From: Actinomyces sp. AC-20-1 | GTDB taxonomy: Bacteria; Actinomycetota; Actinomycetes; Actinomycetales; Actinomycetaceae | DNA: 64,000 nucleotides | NCBI RefSeq assembly: GCF_023369555.1 | Contig: NZ_JACJVC010000011.1 | Location: 1-64,000 of the forward strand | Reading direction: 5' to 3' | Shown here: piece by piece, positions 26,869-36,455 of the stretch | Position numbering within the stretch: position 1 is the stretch's first letter | How the letters are laid out: each line of letters begins with the position of its first letter | Translations under genes and position numbers: made by a program | Notes under the pieces: generated by a model | What the model was told of the DNA's origin: nothing | Database searches by the model: none | What the model saw: the letters and a program-made list of their open reading frames with translations, nothing else

Positions 26869-29658
26869 ATGTCTGCACCTGAGCACCCCCGGATCCTGCC
26901 CTCCGAGCTCCACAGCCCCCGCGTGCCCGCGAGGGTCAGCGCCGACGGCCTGGAGGCCACCTGGGGCGAGCGCTGGGAGCAGCAGGGCACCTACGCCTTC
27001 GACCGCACCGCCGAGCGCGCGGAGGTCTACTCCATCGACACGCCCCCGCCGACGGTCTCCGGCTCCCTGCACGTGGGCCACGTCTTCTCCTACACGCACA
27101 CGGACACCGTCGCCCGCTACCAGCGCATGCGCGGCAAGTCCGTCTTCTACCCGATGGGCTGGGACGACAACGGCCTGCCCACCGAGCGCCGCGTCCAGAA
27201 CTACTTCGGTGTGCGCTGCGACCCGACGCTGCCCTACAACCCGGACTTCGAGCCCCCGCACGCCGGCGGCGAGGGCAAGTCCATCAAGGCCGCCGACCAG
27301 GTGCCCGTGTCGCGACGCAACTTCGTCGAGCTGTGCGAGCGCCTGACCATCGAGGACGAGGCCCAGTTCGAGGCCCTGTGGCGCCACCTCGGCCTCTCGG
27401 TCGACTGGCGGCAGAACTACCAGACCATCGGCCCGCGCGCCCGCAAGGTCGCCCAGGCGGCCTTCCTGCGCAACCTTGAGCGCGGCGAGGCCTACCAGGC
27501 GGCCGCCCCCGGCCTGTGGGACGTCACCTTCCAGACGGCCGTCGCCCAGGCCGAGCTCGAGTCGCGCGAGTACCCCGGCCACTACCACCGCCTCGCCTTC
27601 CACATCGTCGACGCCGAGGCCGCGGCGGCCGCCAGGGCTGCCGGGGCGCCTGTCGAGGAGGGCCCGGGGGGCACCGCCGACATCTGCATCGAGACGACCC
27701 GCCCCGAGCTCCTGCCGGCCTGCGTGGCCCTGGTGGCCCACCCCGACGACGAGCGCTTCCATCCGCTGTTCGGCCAGACGGTCGCCTCCCCCGTCTTCGG
27801 TGTCGAGGTGCCCGTCCTGGCGCACCCGGCGGCGGAGAAGGACAAGGGTGCGGGCATCGCCATGTGCTGCACCTTCGGCGACACCACCGACATCGACTGG
27901 TGGCGCGACCTGGGCCTGCCGCTGCGCGCGATCCTGCGCAAGGACGGCCGCCTCGAGGCCGAGACCCCCGAGTGGGTCACCGACGAGGCCGGGCGCGCCA
28001 TGTACGCCGAGATGGCCGGGAGGACCACCTTCTCCGCCCGCGCCGTGCTCGTCGAGCGCCTGGCGGCCACCGGCGAGATGCGCGGTGAGCCGACCAGGAC
28101 CGTGCGCCAGACGAACTTCTTCGAGAAGGGCGACAAGCCCCTGGAGATCGTCACCTCCCGCCAGTGGTACATCCGCAACGGCGGCACCGCGTGGACCAAC
28201 CCGGCCTCCGGCGCGGACCTTCGCACCGAGCTGCTCGGGCGCGGCCAGGACCTGCAGTGGCACCCGGACTTCATGCGCGTGCGCTACGAGAACTGGGTCA
28301 AGGGCCTGAACAACGACTGGCTCATCTCGCGCCAGCGCTTCTTCGGCGTGCCCTTCCCCCTGTGGTACAGGCTCGACGACGAGGGCCAGCCCATGTACGA
28401 CGAGGTCATCGTCCCCGACGAGTCGGCCCTGCCCGTGGACCCCTCCTCGGACACGGCCCCCGGCTACACGGAGGACCAGCGCGGTGTGCCCGGCGGCTTC
28501 GTCGGAGAGCTCGACATCATGGACACCTGGGCGACCTCCTCGCTCTCGCCCCAGCTGGTCTCCGGCTGGCTCGACGACGAGGACCTCTTCTCGCGCGTCT
28601 ACCCCATGGACCTGCGCCCCCAGGGCCAGGACATCATCCGCACCTGGCTCTTCTCCTCCGTCGTGCGCGCCAACCTCGAGTTCGGCGCCCTGCCGTGGAG
28701 GCACGCGGGCATCTCCGGGTGGATCCTCGACAAGGACCACAAGAAGATGAGCAAGTCCAAGGGCAACGTCGTCACCCCCAAGGGCCTGCTGGACACCTAC
28801 GGCTCCGACGCCGTGCGCTACTGGGCGGCCTCGGCCCGCCTGGGCCTGGACCCGGCCTTCGAGGAGACGCAGATCAAGATCGGCCGGCGCCTGGCCATCA
28901 AGGTGCTCAACGCCTCGAAGTTCGCCCTGTCCATGGGGGTGCCCTGGGACGCGGACGAGGCCGCGCTGGCGGCGGTGCCGGCCCCGAGCCTGGACGGCTC
29001 CGAGGTGACCGAGGAGATCGACCGGGCGCTGCTGGCCGCCCTGGCGGACGTGGTGGACACGGCGACGGCCGCCTTCGAGGGCTATGAGCACGCCCGGGCC
29101 CTCGAGGCCACGGAGTCCCTGTTCTGGACCTTCTGCGACGACTACATCGAGCTCGTCAAGGAGCGCGCCAACGACGCCGGCTCCACGCACGGGGCCGCGG
29201 CGGTGCGCTCGGCGCGCACGACGCTGGCGATCGCCGTGGACACCTTCGTGCGCCTGCTGGCCCCCTTCCTGCCCTTCGTCACCGAGGAGGTGTGGTCCTG
29301 GTACCGCACCGGCTCCGTGCACCGCTCGGCGTGGCCGGCCTCCGCGCCCCTGCGCGAGGCCGCCGGCGAGGCCGAGGCCGCGCTGGTGGGCCACGCGGGC
29401 CTGGCGCTGGCCGCGCTGCGCAAGGTCAAGTCGGAGGCGAAGGTCTCGCAGAAGACGCCGCTGGAGTCCGTCACCCTGGCGGTGGCCCAGGACCTGGCGG
29501 CGGCGGTCGAGGCCGTGCGCGCGGACCTGGTCGAGGCCGCGAAGGTCACCGGGCCGCTCACCCTCACCACGGCCGCCCCGGCCGACGGCGAGGCGGGGGG
29601 CGCCGTCGTCGTCACGGAGCACGTCCTGGGCGAGCCCCCGGCCAAGCCGGCGCGCTGA
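26869..29658 (+). CDS. valS: Valyl-tRNA synthetase
   Basis: A 929-aa class Ia synthetase charging tRNA-Val. Signature HVGH in GSLHVGHVFSY (~residues 66-76), GWDDNGLPTERRVQ, a CP1 editing domain (TTRPELLPACVALVAHPDDERF), IMDTWATSSLSPQ and KKMSKSKGNVV, then the helical anticodon domain and a C-terminal coiled-coil-like arm. The length is somewhat above most bacterial ValRS. The ATG at 26869 is likely leaderless (CAGAAT 7 nt before). The gene ends at a cruciform terminator shared with the convergent tetR. Confidence 0.97.
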   Translation: MSAPEHPRILPSELHSPRVPARVSADGLEATWGERWEQQGTYAFDRTAERAEVYSIDTPPPTVSGSLHVGHVFSYTHTDTVARYQRMRGKSVFYPMGWDDNGLPTERRVQNYFGVRCDPTLPYNPDFEPPHAGGEGKSIKAADQVPVSRRNFVELCERLTIEDEAQFEALWRHLGLSVDWRQNYQTIGPRARKVAQAAFLRNLERGEAYQAAAPGLWDVTFQTAVAQAELESREYPGHYHRLAFHIVDAEAAAAARAAGAPVEEGPGGTADICIETTRPELLPACVALVAHPDDERFHPLFGQTVASPVFGVEVPVLAHPAAEKDKGAGIAMCCTFGDTTDIDWWRDLGLPLRAILRKDGRLEAETPEWVTDEAGRAMYAEMAGRTTFSARAVLVERLAATGEMRGEPTRTVRQTNFFEKGDKPLEIVTSRQWYIRNGGTAWTNPASGADLRTELLGRGQDLQWHPDFMRVRYENWVKGLNNDWLISRQRFFGVPFPLWYRLDDEGQPMYDEVIVPDESALPVDPSSDTAPGYTEDQRGVPGGFVGELDIMDTWATSSLSPQLVSGWLDDEDLFSRVYPMDLRPQGQDIIRTWLFSSVVRANLEFGALPWRHAGISGWILDKDHKKMSKSKGNVVTPKGLLDTYGSDAVRYWAASARLGLDPAFEETQIKIGRRLAIKVLNASKFALSMGVPWDADEAALAAVPAPSLDGSEVTEEIDRALLAALADVVDTATAAFEGYEHARALEATESLFWTFCDDYIELVKERANDAGSTHGAAAVRSARTTLAIAVDTFVRLLAPFLPFVTEEVWSWYRTGSVHRSAWPASAPLREAAGEAEAALVGHAGLALAALRKVKSEAKVSQKTPLESVTLAVAQDLAAAVEAVRADLVEAAKVTGPLTLTTAAPADGEAGGAVVVTEHVLGEPPAKPAR

Positions 29659-29691
29659 GCCGTCGCCACCACCGCCGTCGGGCCCTCCTCG

Positions 29692-29757
29692 AGCTCCTCG
29701 GTTTGCGTCCGAGCACCCTGGGTGCTCGCCGTACGTTCGAGCGCAAACCGAGGAGCT
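29692..29757. terminator. Cruciform hairpin between valS and tetR
   Basis: A perfect 16-bp outer stem (29692-29707 with 29742-29757) encloses a second perfect hairpin, GAGCACC / GGTGCTC (711-717 with 721-727 of the 29-kb block). It lies between convergent genes and has no T-tract; it probably stops transcription in both directions. Confidence 0.75.
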
Positions 29758-29767
29758 GGGCGGCGGC

Positions 29768-30325
29768 TCAGAGGCGGATGGGCTCGCCGGCGTCGATCCT
29801 CGCCAGGAGCGCGTCGACGACCTTCTGGCGGGTGGTGGGGTCCAGCCGTTGCGAGCTGAGGTGGTCGTGGACCCACAGGCCGGTGGTGAGGAGCACCAGG
29901 AGCACCTCGCTGAGGTCCTGGCCGTCGTCGGCTCCCGGCTGCGGGTGCATCCAGCGCGACTCCACCTCGTCCCAGCAGGCGGCGTAGTCCGGGTGCTGCT
30001 GGGCGTGGAGGGTCATGAGCAGCTCGATGAGCGGGTCGGTCTTGCCCAGGGAGAGCACGAGGGCGCGCCGTCGCTCAGCGCTCGTGAGCTCCTCGGCCCT
30101 GCGTCCGCCGGCGAGCGACTCGAGCTCGGCCTCCCACCTGGCGGCGCCGTAGCGGTGGCAGTCCACCAGCATCTCGTGGCGGGAGGGGAAGTGGTAGAGG
30201 AGCCCGGACCTCGACATGCCGGTGGCGGCGGCCAGGGACTCGTAGGTGAGCGCCTGGACGCCGTCGGCCTCGATGATGCCCAGGGCCGCCTCGAGGACCT
30301 GGGTCTTCTTACTCGTGCGAGGCAC
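29768..30325 (-). CDS. TetR/AcrR-family repressor of the adjacent MFS pump
   Basis: 185 aa. N-terminal HTH with LTYESLAAATGMSRSGLLYHFPSRHEMLV (given by its ends LTYES and YHFPS), the TetR DNA-recognition helix, followed by a helical ligand-binding domain. The GTG at 30325 overlaps the end of the MFS gene by 17 nt, so both lie on one transcript. The likely target is the 16-bp palindrome over the MFS promoter at 31832-31847, giving autoregulation and drug-inducible efflux. The inducer is unknown. Confidence 0.88.
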   Translation of the reverse strand: MPRTSKKTQVLEAALGIIEADGVQALTYESLAAATGMSRSGLLYHFPSRHEMLVDCHRYGAARWEAELESLAGGRRAEELTSAERRRALVLSLGKTDPLIELLMTLHAQQHPDYAACWDEVESRWMHPQPGADDGQDLSEVLLVLLTTGLWVHDHLSSQRLDPTTRQKVVDALLARIDAGEPIRL

Positions 30326-31820
30326 CGTGTCCCCCTGACCTCGGGTTGTCGCGGAAGCACCAGGCGGTGGCCGCCGCCAGGGTGATGACGACGACGGCGA
30401 GCAGGCCCACCGTGGTGAGGTACCCGGAATCGTACGCGGCGGCCGCGGCCTCGTGCGTGCTGGGAGAGTAGAGGGCCTCCATCCCCTTCTCCCTGAGCCC
30501 GGCGGGCAGCCGGCTCTCCATGAGCACGGAGACCAGGGACCCGGTGAGGGCGATGGACAGCAGGGTCCCGAGCTCGTAGGAGACCTCCTCCACGCCCGCG
30601 GCCATGCCTGCGCGGTGGGCCGGTGCGGCGCCGATGATGGCGGTGGAGGACACGGACATGGTCAGTCCGGCACCGAGGCCGACGAGGACCATGGCGGCGG
30701 TGAAGAGCCCGGAGGCGCCGTTGTGGCCGGACCACCACATCCCGCCCAGTCCGGCGGCGATGAGGGTGAAGCCTCCGCTGATGAGGGGCAGGAACCCGAC
30801 CCGGTGCAGGTTCGCTCCTCCCAGGGCGGAGGTCGGCAGGGCGGCGATGGCCATGGCGGAGATGGTCAGGCCGGCCTGGAGGGGGCTGAGCCCGTTGACG
30901 AGCTGGAGCTTCTGTGTGGTGAGCATCTCCGTGCCGGCGAGGGCGAGCATGGCGCCGCCGGCGGTGATGACGCCTCCGGTGAAGACGCGCGAGCGGAAGA
31001 CGTCGAAGGTGAGCAGAGGCTCGTCCAGGTGCTGCTGGCGGCGCACGAAGAGCCCTGCGGCGGTGGCCGCGACAGCTGCGGCGACCGCCACGAGCCCCCA
31101 GTCGGCACGGGCGGAGGACTTGATGGCCAGGACGAGGCTGGACAGGGCGGCCAGCGCGTAGAGGCTGGACAGGGCGTCCCAGCTCTTGGCGGGGTTGGCG
31201 ACGTTGGGCGGCGCGAGCCGCAGCGTGAGGGCGAGGGCGGCGGCGACGATGGGCACGTTGATGAGGAAGACGGACCCCCACCAGAAGTGCTCGAGGAGGA
31301 GACCGCCGACGGTGGGGCCGGCGGCGGCTCCGACGACGGCGACCGAGCCCCAGATGCCGATGGCGGTGTTGCGCTCGATCTCGTCGTCGAAAGTGAGGCG
31401 GATGAGGGCCAGGGTGGCGGGCATCATGATGGCGGCGCCGAGTCCCAGGAGGGCGCGGGCGGCGACCAGCGCCCAGGCGGTGGGGGCGAGGGCCGCGGCG
31501 AGGGAGGCGAGCCCGAAGGCGCCCAGGCCGAGGACGAACATGCGGCGGTGGCCGATCCTGTCGCCGAGGGTGCCGGTGCCCAGCAGCAGGCCCGCCAGGA
31601 CGAGGGGGTAGGCGTTGACGACCCACAGCTGCTGGGTCTCGGTGGCGTGCAGCTGCTCGTTGAGCTGGGGCAGGGCGGTGTAGAGGATGGAGTTGTCCAG
31701 GCCGATCATGAGCAGGCCCAGGGAGATGATGGTGAAGAAGGTCCACCGCTGCCCGCGGGTGGTCGGGCTCGCGGCCGGGGCGCCCTGCTGGGGCGGTGCG
31801 ACGGTGAGGGTGTTGCTCAT
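30309..31820 (-). CDS. MFS drug-efflux transporter, DHA2 (14-helix) type
   Basis: 503 aa with ~14 hydrophobic helices. Motif A-like GTGTLGDRIGHRRMFVLGLG (loop 2-3), LDNSILYTALPQL in helix 1 and GSVAVVGAAAGPTVGGLLLE (motif C of H+-antiporters) in helix 5. A proton-driven exporter of drugs or cationic compounds is expected. The start is ATG 31820: TACTGT (31828-31833) is 7 nt upstream and there is no SD, so leaderless; the longer ATG at 31952 would read through the promoter. It is first in an operon with tetR. Confidence 0.92.
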   Translation of the reverse strand: MSNTLTVAPPQQGAPAASPTTRGQRWTFFTIISLGLLMIGLDNSILYTALPQLNEQLHATETQQLWVVNAYPLVLAGLLLGTGTLGDRIGHRRMFVLGLGAFGLASLAAALAPTAWALVAARALLGLGAAIMMPATLALIRLTFDDEIERNTAIGIWGSVAVVGAAAGPTVGGLLLEHFWWGSVFLINVPIVAAALALTLRLAPPNVANPAKSWDALSSLYALAALSSLVLAIKSSARADWGLVAVAAAVAATAAGLFVRRQQHLDEPLLTFDVFRSRVFTGGVITAGGAMLALAGTEMLTTQKLQLVNGLSPLQAGLTISAMAIAALPTSALGGANLHRVGFLPLISGGFTLIAAGLGGMWWSGHNGASGLFTAAMVLVGLGAGLTMSVSSTAIIGAAPAHRAGMAAGVEEVSYELGTLLSIALTGSLVSVLMESRLPAGLREKGMEALYSPSTHEAAAAAYDSGYLTTVGLLAVVVITLAAATAWCFRDNPRSGGHGASHE

Positions 31821-31827
31821 GACCCAA

Positions 31828-31860
31828 ACAGTACCGGACATCCGGTATGGTAATAAGATG
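31828..31860 (-). promoter_or_regulatory. MFS/tetR promoter with a perfect palindromic operator
   Basis: On the bottom strand TTATTA and TACTGT (31828-31833) are 17 bp apart. Between and over them lies TACCGGACATCCGGTA (31832-31847), a perfect 7-bp-arm palindrome. A TetR dimer bound there would cover the spacer and the -10 edge. No second copy was seen. Confidence 0.8.
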
Positions 31861-31984
31861 TGACCTTGCCCTCCACGCACTGGCACCCAGGCGCCACGAC
31901 CCCGTGGAATCCTCCAAGACCATGGCGTGCATTTCCTCGGAGCGCCCCTCACACAGCCACCGCGGCGGCTGAGACAATGCGCGG

Positions 31985-33901
31985 ATGACCGACTCCCCCG
32001 CGCTGCGCGCCCCTATGTCCACCGGAACCCCGTCAGTGGCCGGCTTACCCCGGGTCATCGACGGCGTCGCCGTCAGCCCCCTCATCGCGGAGCCCGACGA
32101 CACCTGGACGATCCCATGGCTGCTGGCCGACCGCATCGAGCGCGCCCCCGAGCGCACGGTCATCGAGCGCAAGTCCCCCCTCGGCAACACGTGGGTCCCC
32201 GTCACCGCCCGCTCCTTCGGCGAGGAGGTGGCCCGGATGGCCTCCGGCCTCATCGGCCTGGGCCTCGAGGCCGGGCAGACCGTCGGCCTCATGGCGCACA
32301 CCTCCTACGAGTGGACCCTGCTCGACATGGCCATCGCCCGCGCCGGCCTCGTCTCCGTGCCCATCTACGAGACGGACTCCGCCGAGCAGATCGAGTGGAT
32401 CCTCGAGGACGCGGCCCTGCGCCTGGTCATCACCGAGTCCACCGCCCTGGCCGAGATCGTCCGCCAGGCGGTCGCCGCCTACTCCGCCGCCCACGAGGAC
32501 GCCCACAGCGTCGACGTCCTGTCCCTCGACCGCGACGCCCTCACGGACCTGGTCACCGCCGGCGCGGAGATCAGCCGCGCCGTCCTGGACGCCCGCACCG
32601 CCGCCATCAGCGCCTCGGACGTGTACTCCATCATCTACACCTCCGGCACGACCGGACGCCCCAAGGGCGTCGAGCTCACCCACCGCACCGTGGCGGGACT
32701 GGCGTGGAACGGGGTGAGGTGGATCCCGGACGTCCTGTTCTCCGAGGACACCCGCCTGCTGCTCTTCCTGCCCCTGGCCCACTCCTACGCCCGCTTCCTG
32801 CAGACCCTGGCCCTGGCGGGCAACGGGGTCCTGGGCCACTCCGACCCCAAGACCCTCCTGCCGGACCTCAAGGCCTTCGGCCCCACCTACGTCCTGGCCG
32901 TGCCCCGCGTCCTGGAGAAGATCTACAACGCGGCCGACGCCAAGGCCGGCTCGGGCGCCAGGCTCAAGATCTTCCGCTGGGCGGCCAAGACGGCCATCGC
33001 CTACTCGCGGGCCCTCGACACCCCCCAGGGCCCCTCGGCCGCCCTCAAGGCGCAGCACGCCGCGGCGGACCGTCTCGTCTTCCGCACGATCCGTGCGCTC
33101 CTGGGCCCCAACGCCCGCTACGCGATCTCCGGCGGCGGGCCCCTGGGCGAGCGCCTGGGGCACTTCTACCGGGGCCTGGGCCTCATCATCCTCGAGGGCT
33201 ACGGGCTGACCGAGACCATCGGCCCCACCAGCGTCAACCTCGACATCCGCAACAAGATCGGCACCGTCGGCCCGCCCGTGTGCGGCAACAAGGTGCGCGT
33301 GAGCGCCGACGGCGAGATCGAGGTCACGGGGGTGGGCGTCTTCTCCGGCTACCACAACAACCCGGCCGCCAACGCCGAGGCCTTCACCGAGGACGGATGG
33401 TTCCGCACCGGCGACATCGGCTCCATCGACGAGGACGGCTGGATCCGCATCACCGGCCGCAAGAAGGAGCTCATCGTCACCGCCGGCGGCAAGAACGTCG
33501 CCCCGGCGATCCTCGAGGACCGCCTGCGCGGCCACCCGCTCGTGAGCCAGGTCGTCGTCGTCGGCGACGGCGAGCCCTTCATCGCCGCGCTCGTCACCCT
33601 CGACAAGGAGATGCTGCCGCAGTGGCTGGTCAACCACGGGCTCGCGGAGATGGACGTCGTCGAGGCCTCGCGCCACCCCCAGGTGCTCGCCGCCCTCGAC
33701 CGGGCCGTGGCGCGCGCCAACCGCGCCGTCTCCCGCGCGGAGTCGATCCGCGCCTACCGGGTGCTCACCACGGACTTCACCGAGGCCAACGGGCTGCTCA
33801 CGCCCTCGCTCAAGGTCAAGCGCGCCGCCGTCATGCGTGTGCACGCCGACGCCGTGGCGGACATCTACGCCTCCACCCGCAAGGGCCCGCAGGACGGCTG
33901 A
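31985..33901 (+). CDS. Long-chain acyl-CoA ligase (AMP-forming)
   Basis: 638 aa. Activates fatty acids as acyl-AMP and transfers them to CoA. Seen: YTSGTTGRPKGVELTH (P-loop, ~residues 217-232), EGYGLTET (~400), DGWFRTGDIG and GRKKELIVTAGGKNV hinge motif, then the C-terminal lid with the catalytic Lys region PSLKVKR. This matches FAA1/FadD15-type enzymes. ATG 31985 has GACAAT (31973-31978) 6 nt upstream and no SD. A second, clearly homologous ligase follows at 34051. Confidence 0.93.
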   Translation: MTDSPALRAPMSTGTPSVAGLPRVIDGVAVSPLIAEPDDTWTIPWLLADRIERAPERTVIERKSPLGNTWVPVTARSFGEEVARMASGLIGLGLEAGQTVGLMAHTSYEWTLLDMAIARAGLVSVPIYETDSAEQIEWILEDAALRLVITESTALAEIVRQAVAAYSAAHEDAHSVDVLSLDRDALTDLVTAGAEISRAVLDARTAAISASDVYSIIYTSGTTGRPKGVELTHRTVAGLAWNGVRWIPDVLFSEDTRLLLFLPLAHSYARFLQTLALAGNGVLGHSDPKTLLPDLKAFGPTYVLAVPRVLEKIYNAADAKAGSGARLKIFRWAAKTAIAYSRALDTPQGPSAALKAQHAAADRLVFRTIRALLGPNARYAISGGGPLGERLGHFYRGLGLIILEGYGLTETIGPTSVNLDIRNKIGTVGPPVCGNKVRVSADGEIEVTGVGVFSGYHNNPAANAEAFTEDGWFRTGDIGSIDEDGWIRITGRKKELIVTAGGKNVAPAILEDRLRGHPLVSQVVVVGDGEPFIAALVTLDKEMLPQWLVNHGLAEMDVVEASRHPQVLAALDRAVARANRAVSRAESIRAYRVLTTDFTEANGLLTPSLKVKRAAVMRVHADAVADIYASTRKGPQDG

Positions 33902-33907
33902 GCCTGT

Positions 33908-33948
33908 GCCGGTGTGCGCCGGGAGCGCGTCTCCCGGCGCACACCGGC
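33908..33948 (+). terminator. Hairpin between the two acyl-CoA ligase genes
   Basis: A perfect 18-bp stem (33908-33925 with 33931-33948) and CGCGT loop. No T-tract. It implies the two ligases are transcribed separately, in line with the second gene having its own -10-like element. Confidence 0.75.
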
Positions 33949-34050
33949 GCACCACTTCCCGTGGAGTCCGTGGATTCCACAGGACTCGGGCCCCAGACCT
34001 GGCGGGTTCACCGGCCCCCAAACCGAGGACACGGGCCCACACTTGTCGTT

Positions 34051-35952
34051 ATGACCGAATCCGCTGTCGCCGCCACCCCCGAGACGCCGGGGCGTCGTCC
34101 CACCACGGCCCGGGAGTACTCCACCGAGCTGCTCATCCCCGTCCACGCTGGCATGACCGCCCCCTGGGCGCTGGCGGACCGCGTGCGCCGCAACCCCCGG
34201 GGCACCCTCTTCGCCCGCAAGTCCTCCCTGGGCAGGAGCTGGCGCGACATGAGCGCCACCGCCTTCCGCGCCCAGGTGCGCGAGGTGGCCGCAGGGCTCG
34301 TCGCGCGCGGCCTGAGGCCGGGCGACACCATCGCCATCATGGCGCACACCTGCTTCGAGTGGACGCTCGTGGACTTCGCCGCCTGGGAGGCCGGCCTCGT
34401 CGTCGTGCCCGTCTACGAGACCTCCTCCGCCGAGCAGGCGGAGTGGATCCTGTCCGACGCGCGCGTGCGCCTGGCCGTCGTCGAGAACGAGGCCATGGAG
34501 ACGATGCTGCGGGCCCTGGCCTCGACGGCCCAGCCCGGCACGAGCCTGCACGAGATCGACGTCGTCACCCTGTCGAAGAACGCGGTCACGGACCTCATGG
34601 CCGAGGGCAAGGGCGTGGACCACGCCGAGCTCGACGCGCGCACCGCGCGCCTGACGAGCGAGGACCTGGCCACCATCGTCTACACCTCCGGCACCACGGG
34701 CCGCCCCAAGGGCACCGAGCTCACCCACGGCAACCTCGTGGGCATCGGCTACAACACCTGCGCGCACGTGCCCGAGGTCCTGGGCGGCACGGACGTGCGC
34801 CTGCTGCTCTTCCTGCCCCTGGCGCACGTGCTGGGCCGCTTCATCGAGATCACGGTGGTCTGCTCCGACCACGGCGTCCTGGGTCACTCCCCCGACGTCA
34901 AGAACCTCGTGACGGACCTGGCGACCCTGCGCCCCACCTTCGTCGTGGCCGTGCCCCGCGTCTTCGAGAAGATCTACAACGCGGCCGACGCCCGCGCCCA
35001 GGGCGCCAAGCAGAAGGTCTTCCGCATGGCCGCCAAGACCGCCATCGCCTACTCGCGCGCCCTCGACACCCACGAGGGCCCCAGCCGGGCCCTGCGCGCC
35101 CAGCACGCCGCCTTCGACCGCCTCGTCTACCGCACGCTGCGGGGCCTCATGGGCGGCCGTGTGCGCCACGTCGTCTCCGGCGGCGGCCCGCTGGGCGAGC
35201 GCCTGGGCCACTTCTACCGGGGCGCCGGCGTCGTCGTCCTCGAGGGCTACGGCCTGACCGAGACCACCGCCCCCTGTACGGTCAACCCGCCGGACGACAT
35301 CCTCATCGGCTCCGTCGGCCTGCCGCTGCCGGGCACCCGGATCCGTCTGGACGAGGACGGTGAGATCCTCATCCAGGGCATCGGCCTGTTCCGCGGCTAC
35401 CACCGCAACGAGGAGGCCACCGCCGAGGCCTTCACCGAGGACGGATGGTTCCGCTCCGGAGACATCGGCTCCTTCGCACCTGGCGGGCACCTGCGCATCA
35501 CGGGCCGCAAGAAGGAGCTCATCGTCACCGCCGGCGGCAAGAACGTCGCCCCGGCCCTCCTGGAGGACCGCCTGCGGGCGCACCCCCTGGTGAGCCAGGT
35601 GCTCGTCGTCGGCGACAACCGTCCCTGCATTGGGGCCCTGGTGACCCTGGACGCGGAGATGCTGCCCCTGTGGCTGTCCTCCCACGGCCTGGAGGCGATG
35701 GACCCGGTGGCCGCCGCCACGGACCCGCGTGTGCTCGCCGCCCTGGAGAAGGCGGTCGCCCGCGCCAACGAGGCGGTCTCGCGCGCTGAGTCGATCCGCA
35801 CCTTCACGGTGCTGCCGACGGACTTCACGGTGGAGAACGGGCTGCTGACGCCCTCGCTCAAGGTGCGCCGGGCCGAGGCGGTCTCCCGCTTCGCCCAGGA
35901 GATCGACGAGCTCTACACCAAGGTGCCCTCAGCCCCCGCCGCGCGCGGCTGA
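34051..35952 (+). CDS. Long-chain acyl-CoA ligase (AMP-forming), second copy
   Basis: 633 aa with the same motif order as its upstream neighbour: YTSGTTGRPKGTELTH, EGYGLTET, DGWFRSGDIG, GRKKELIVTAGGKNV and PSLKVRR. Long identical blocks show that the two arose by tandem duplication and then diverged mainly in N-terminal and acyl-tunnel regions, suggesting different chain-length use. The ATG at 34051 begins a normal N-terminus; the frame is open far upstream but without homology. CACACT lies 7 nt before the ATG as a weak leaderless -10. Bases 35953-36083 hold nothing recognisable. Confidence 0.92.
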   Translation: MTESAVAATPETPGRRPTTAREYSTELLIPVHAGMTAPWALADRVRRNPRGTLFARKSSLGRSWRDMSATAFRAQVREVAAGLVARGLRPGDTIAIMAHTCFEWTLVDFAAWEAGLVVVPVYETSSAEQAEWILSDARVRLAVVENEAMETMLRALASTAQPGTSLHEIDVVTLSKNAVTDLMAEGKGVDHAELDARTARLTSEDLATIVYTSGTTGRPKGTELTHGNLVGIGYNTCAHVPEVLGGTDVRLLLFLPLAHVLGRFIEITVVCSDHGVLGHSPDVKNLVTDLATLRPTFVVAVPRVFEKIYNAADARAQGAKQKVFRMAAKTAIAYSRALDTHEGPSRALRAQHAAFDRLVYRTLRGLMGGRVRHVVSGGGPLGERLGHFYRGAGVVVLEGYGLTETTAPCTVNPPDDILIGSVGLPLPGTRIRLDEDGEILIQGIGLFRGYHRNEEATAEAFTEDGWFRSGDIGSFAPGGHLRITGRKKELIVTAGGKNVAPALLEDRLRAHPLVSQVLVVGDNRPCIGALVTLDAEMLPLWLSSHGLEAMDPVAAATDPRVLAALEKAVARANEAVSRAESIRTFTVLPTDFTVENGLLTPSLKVRRAEAVSRFAQEIDELYTKVPSAPAARG

Positions 35953-36083
35953 CACAGGCACCGGGCCTCGGGACGGCGCGCCCGGGGCCCGCTCGCTGCC
36001 CGGCCGGGAGGCTGCGGCCCTTGCAGGGGCAGCCGCGAGCGGTCCCGCCCCCTTCTCGGGCTCGGCCGGGTCCCTGCCCCGTG

Positions 36084-36455
36084 TCAGGCGGGTGTGCGGG
36101 CGTCGCGGATCGCCTCGTGGTGGCGGATGACCTCCGCGACGATGAAGGCGAAGAACTTCTCCGCGAAGACCGGGTCCAGCCCGGAGTCCTCGGCCAGGGC
36201 GCGCAGGCGCCTGACCTGGCGCTCCTCACGCGCCGGGTCCGACGGCGGCAGGTCGAGCTCGGCCTTGAGCAGGCCGACCTGCTGGGTGCAGCGGAAGCGC
36301 TCCGCGAGCAGGTGCACGAGGGCGGCGTCGAGGTTGTCGATGGTGGCGCGGTAGGCGGCCAGCTGGGGCGGCACCCCCGCGGCGGGCGCCTCGACGCGCT
36401 CCGCGCCCCGTGCGGGGCGGGGGTCCTGCGGGTCGGTGTGACGCTCCGCGCTCAT
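36084..36455 (-). CDS. Chorismate mutase (AroQ type)
   Basis: A 123-aa all-helical enzyme converting chorismate to prephenate for Phe/Tyr synthesis. The AroQ pattern is seen from ~residue 34: [20 protein letters not shown] (helix 1 with Asp and Arg), VGLLKAE (catalytic Lys), [12 protein letters not shown] and the C-terminal [10 protein letters not shown]. The first ~30 residues are a Pro/Ala-rich extension. The ATG overlaps the clpX stop by 4 nt (ATGA), so it is translationally coupled to clpX. Confidence 0.9.
   Translation of the reverse strand: MSAERHTDPQDPRPARGAERVEAPAAGVPPQLAAYRATIDNLDAALVHLLAERFRCTQQVGLLKAELDLPPSDPAREERQVRRLRALAEDSGLDPVFAEKFFAFIVAEVIRHHEAIRDARTPA

Noticed and set aside
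26806-29622. 938-aa open frame on the - strand opposite valS
   Set aside because: Shadow frame of valS with no recognisable domain.
29692-29757. tRNA-like cruciform after valS
   Set aside because: No anticodon arm of correct size or T-loop; it fits a terminator between convergent genes.
31927-34050. Upstream part of the open frame of the second acyl-CoA ligase
   Set aside because: It is an out-of-frame shadow of the first ligase and crosses a strong hairpin; the normal N-terminus begins at 34051.
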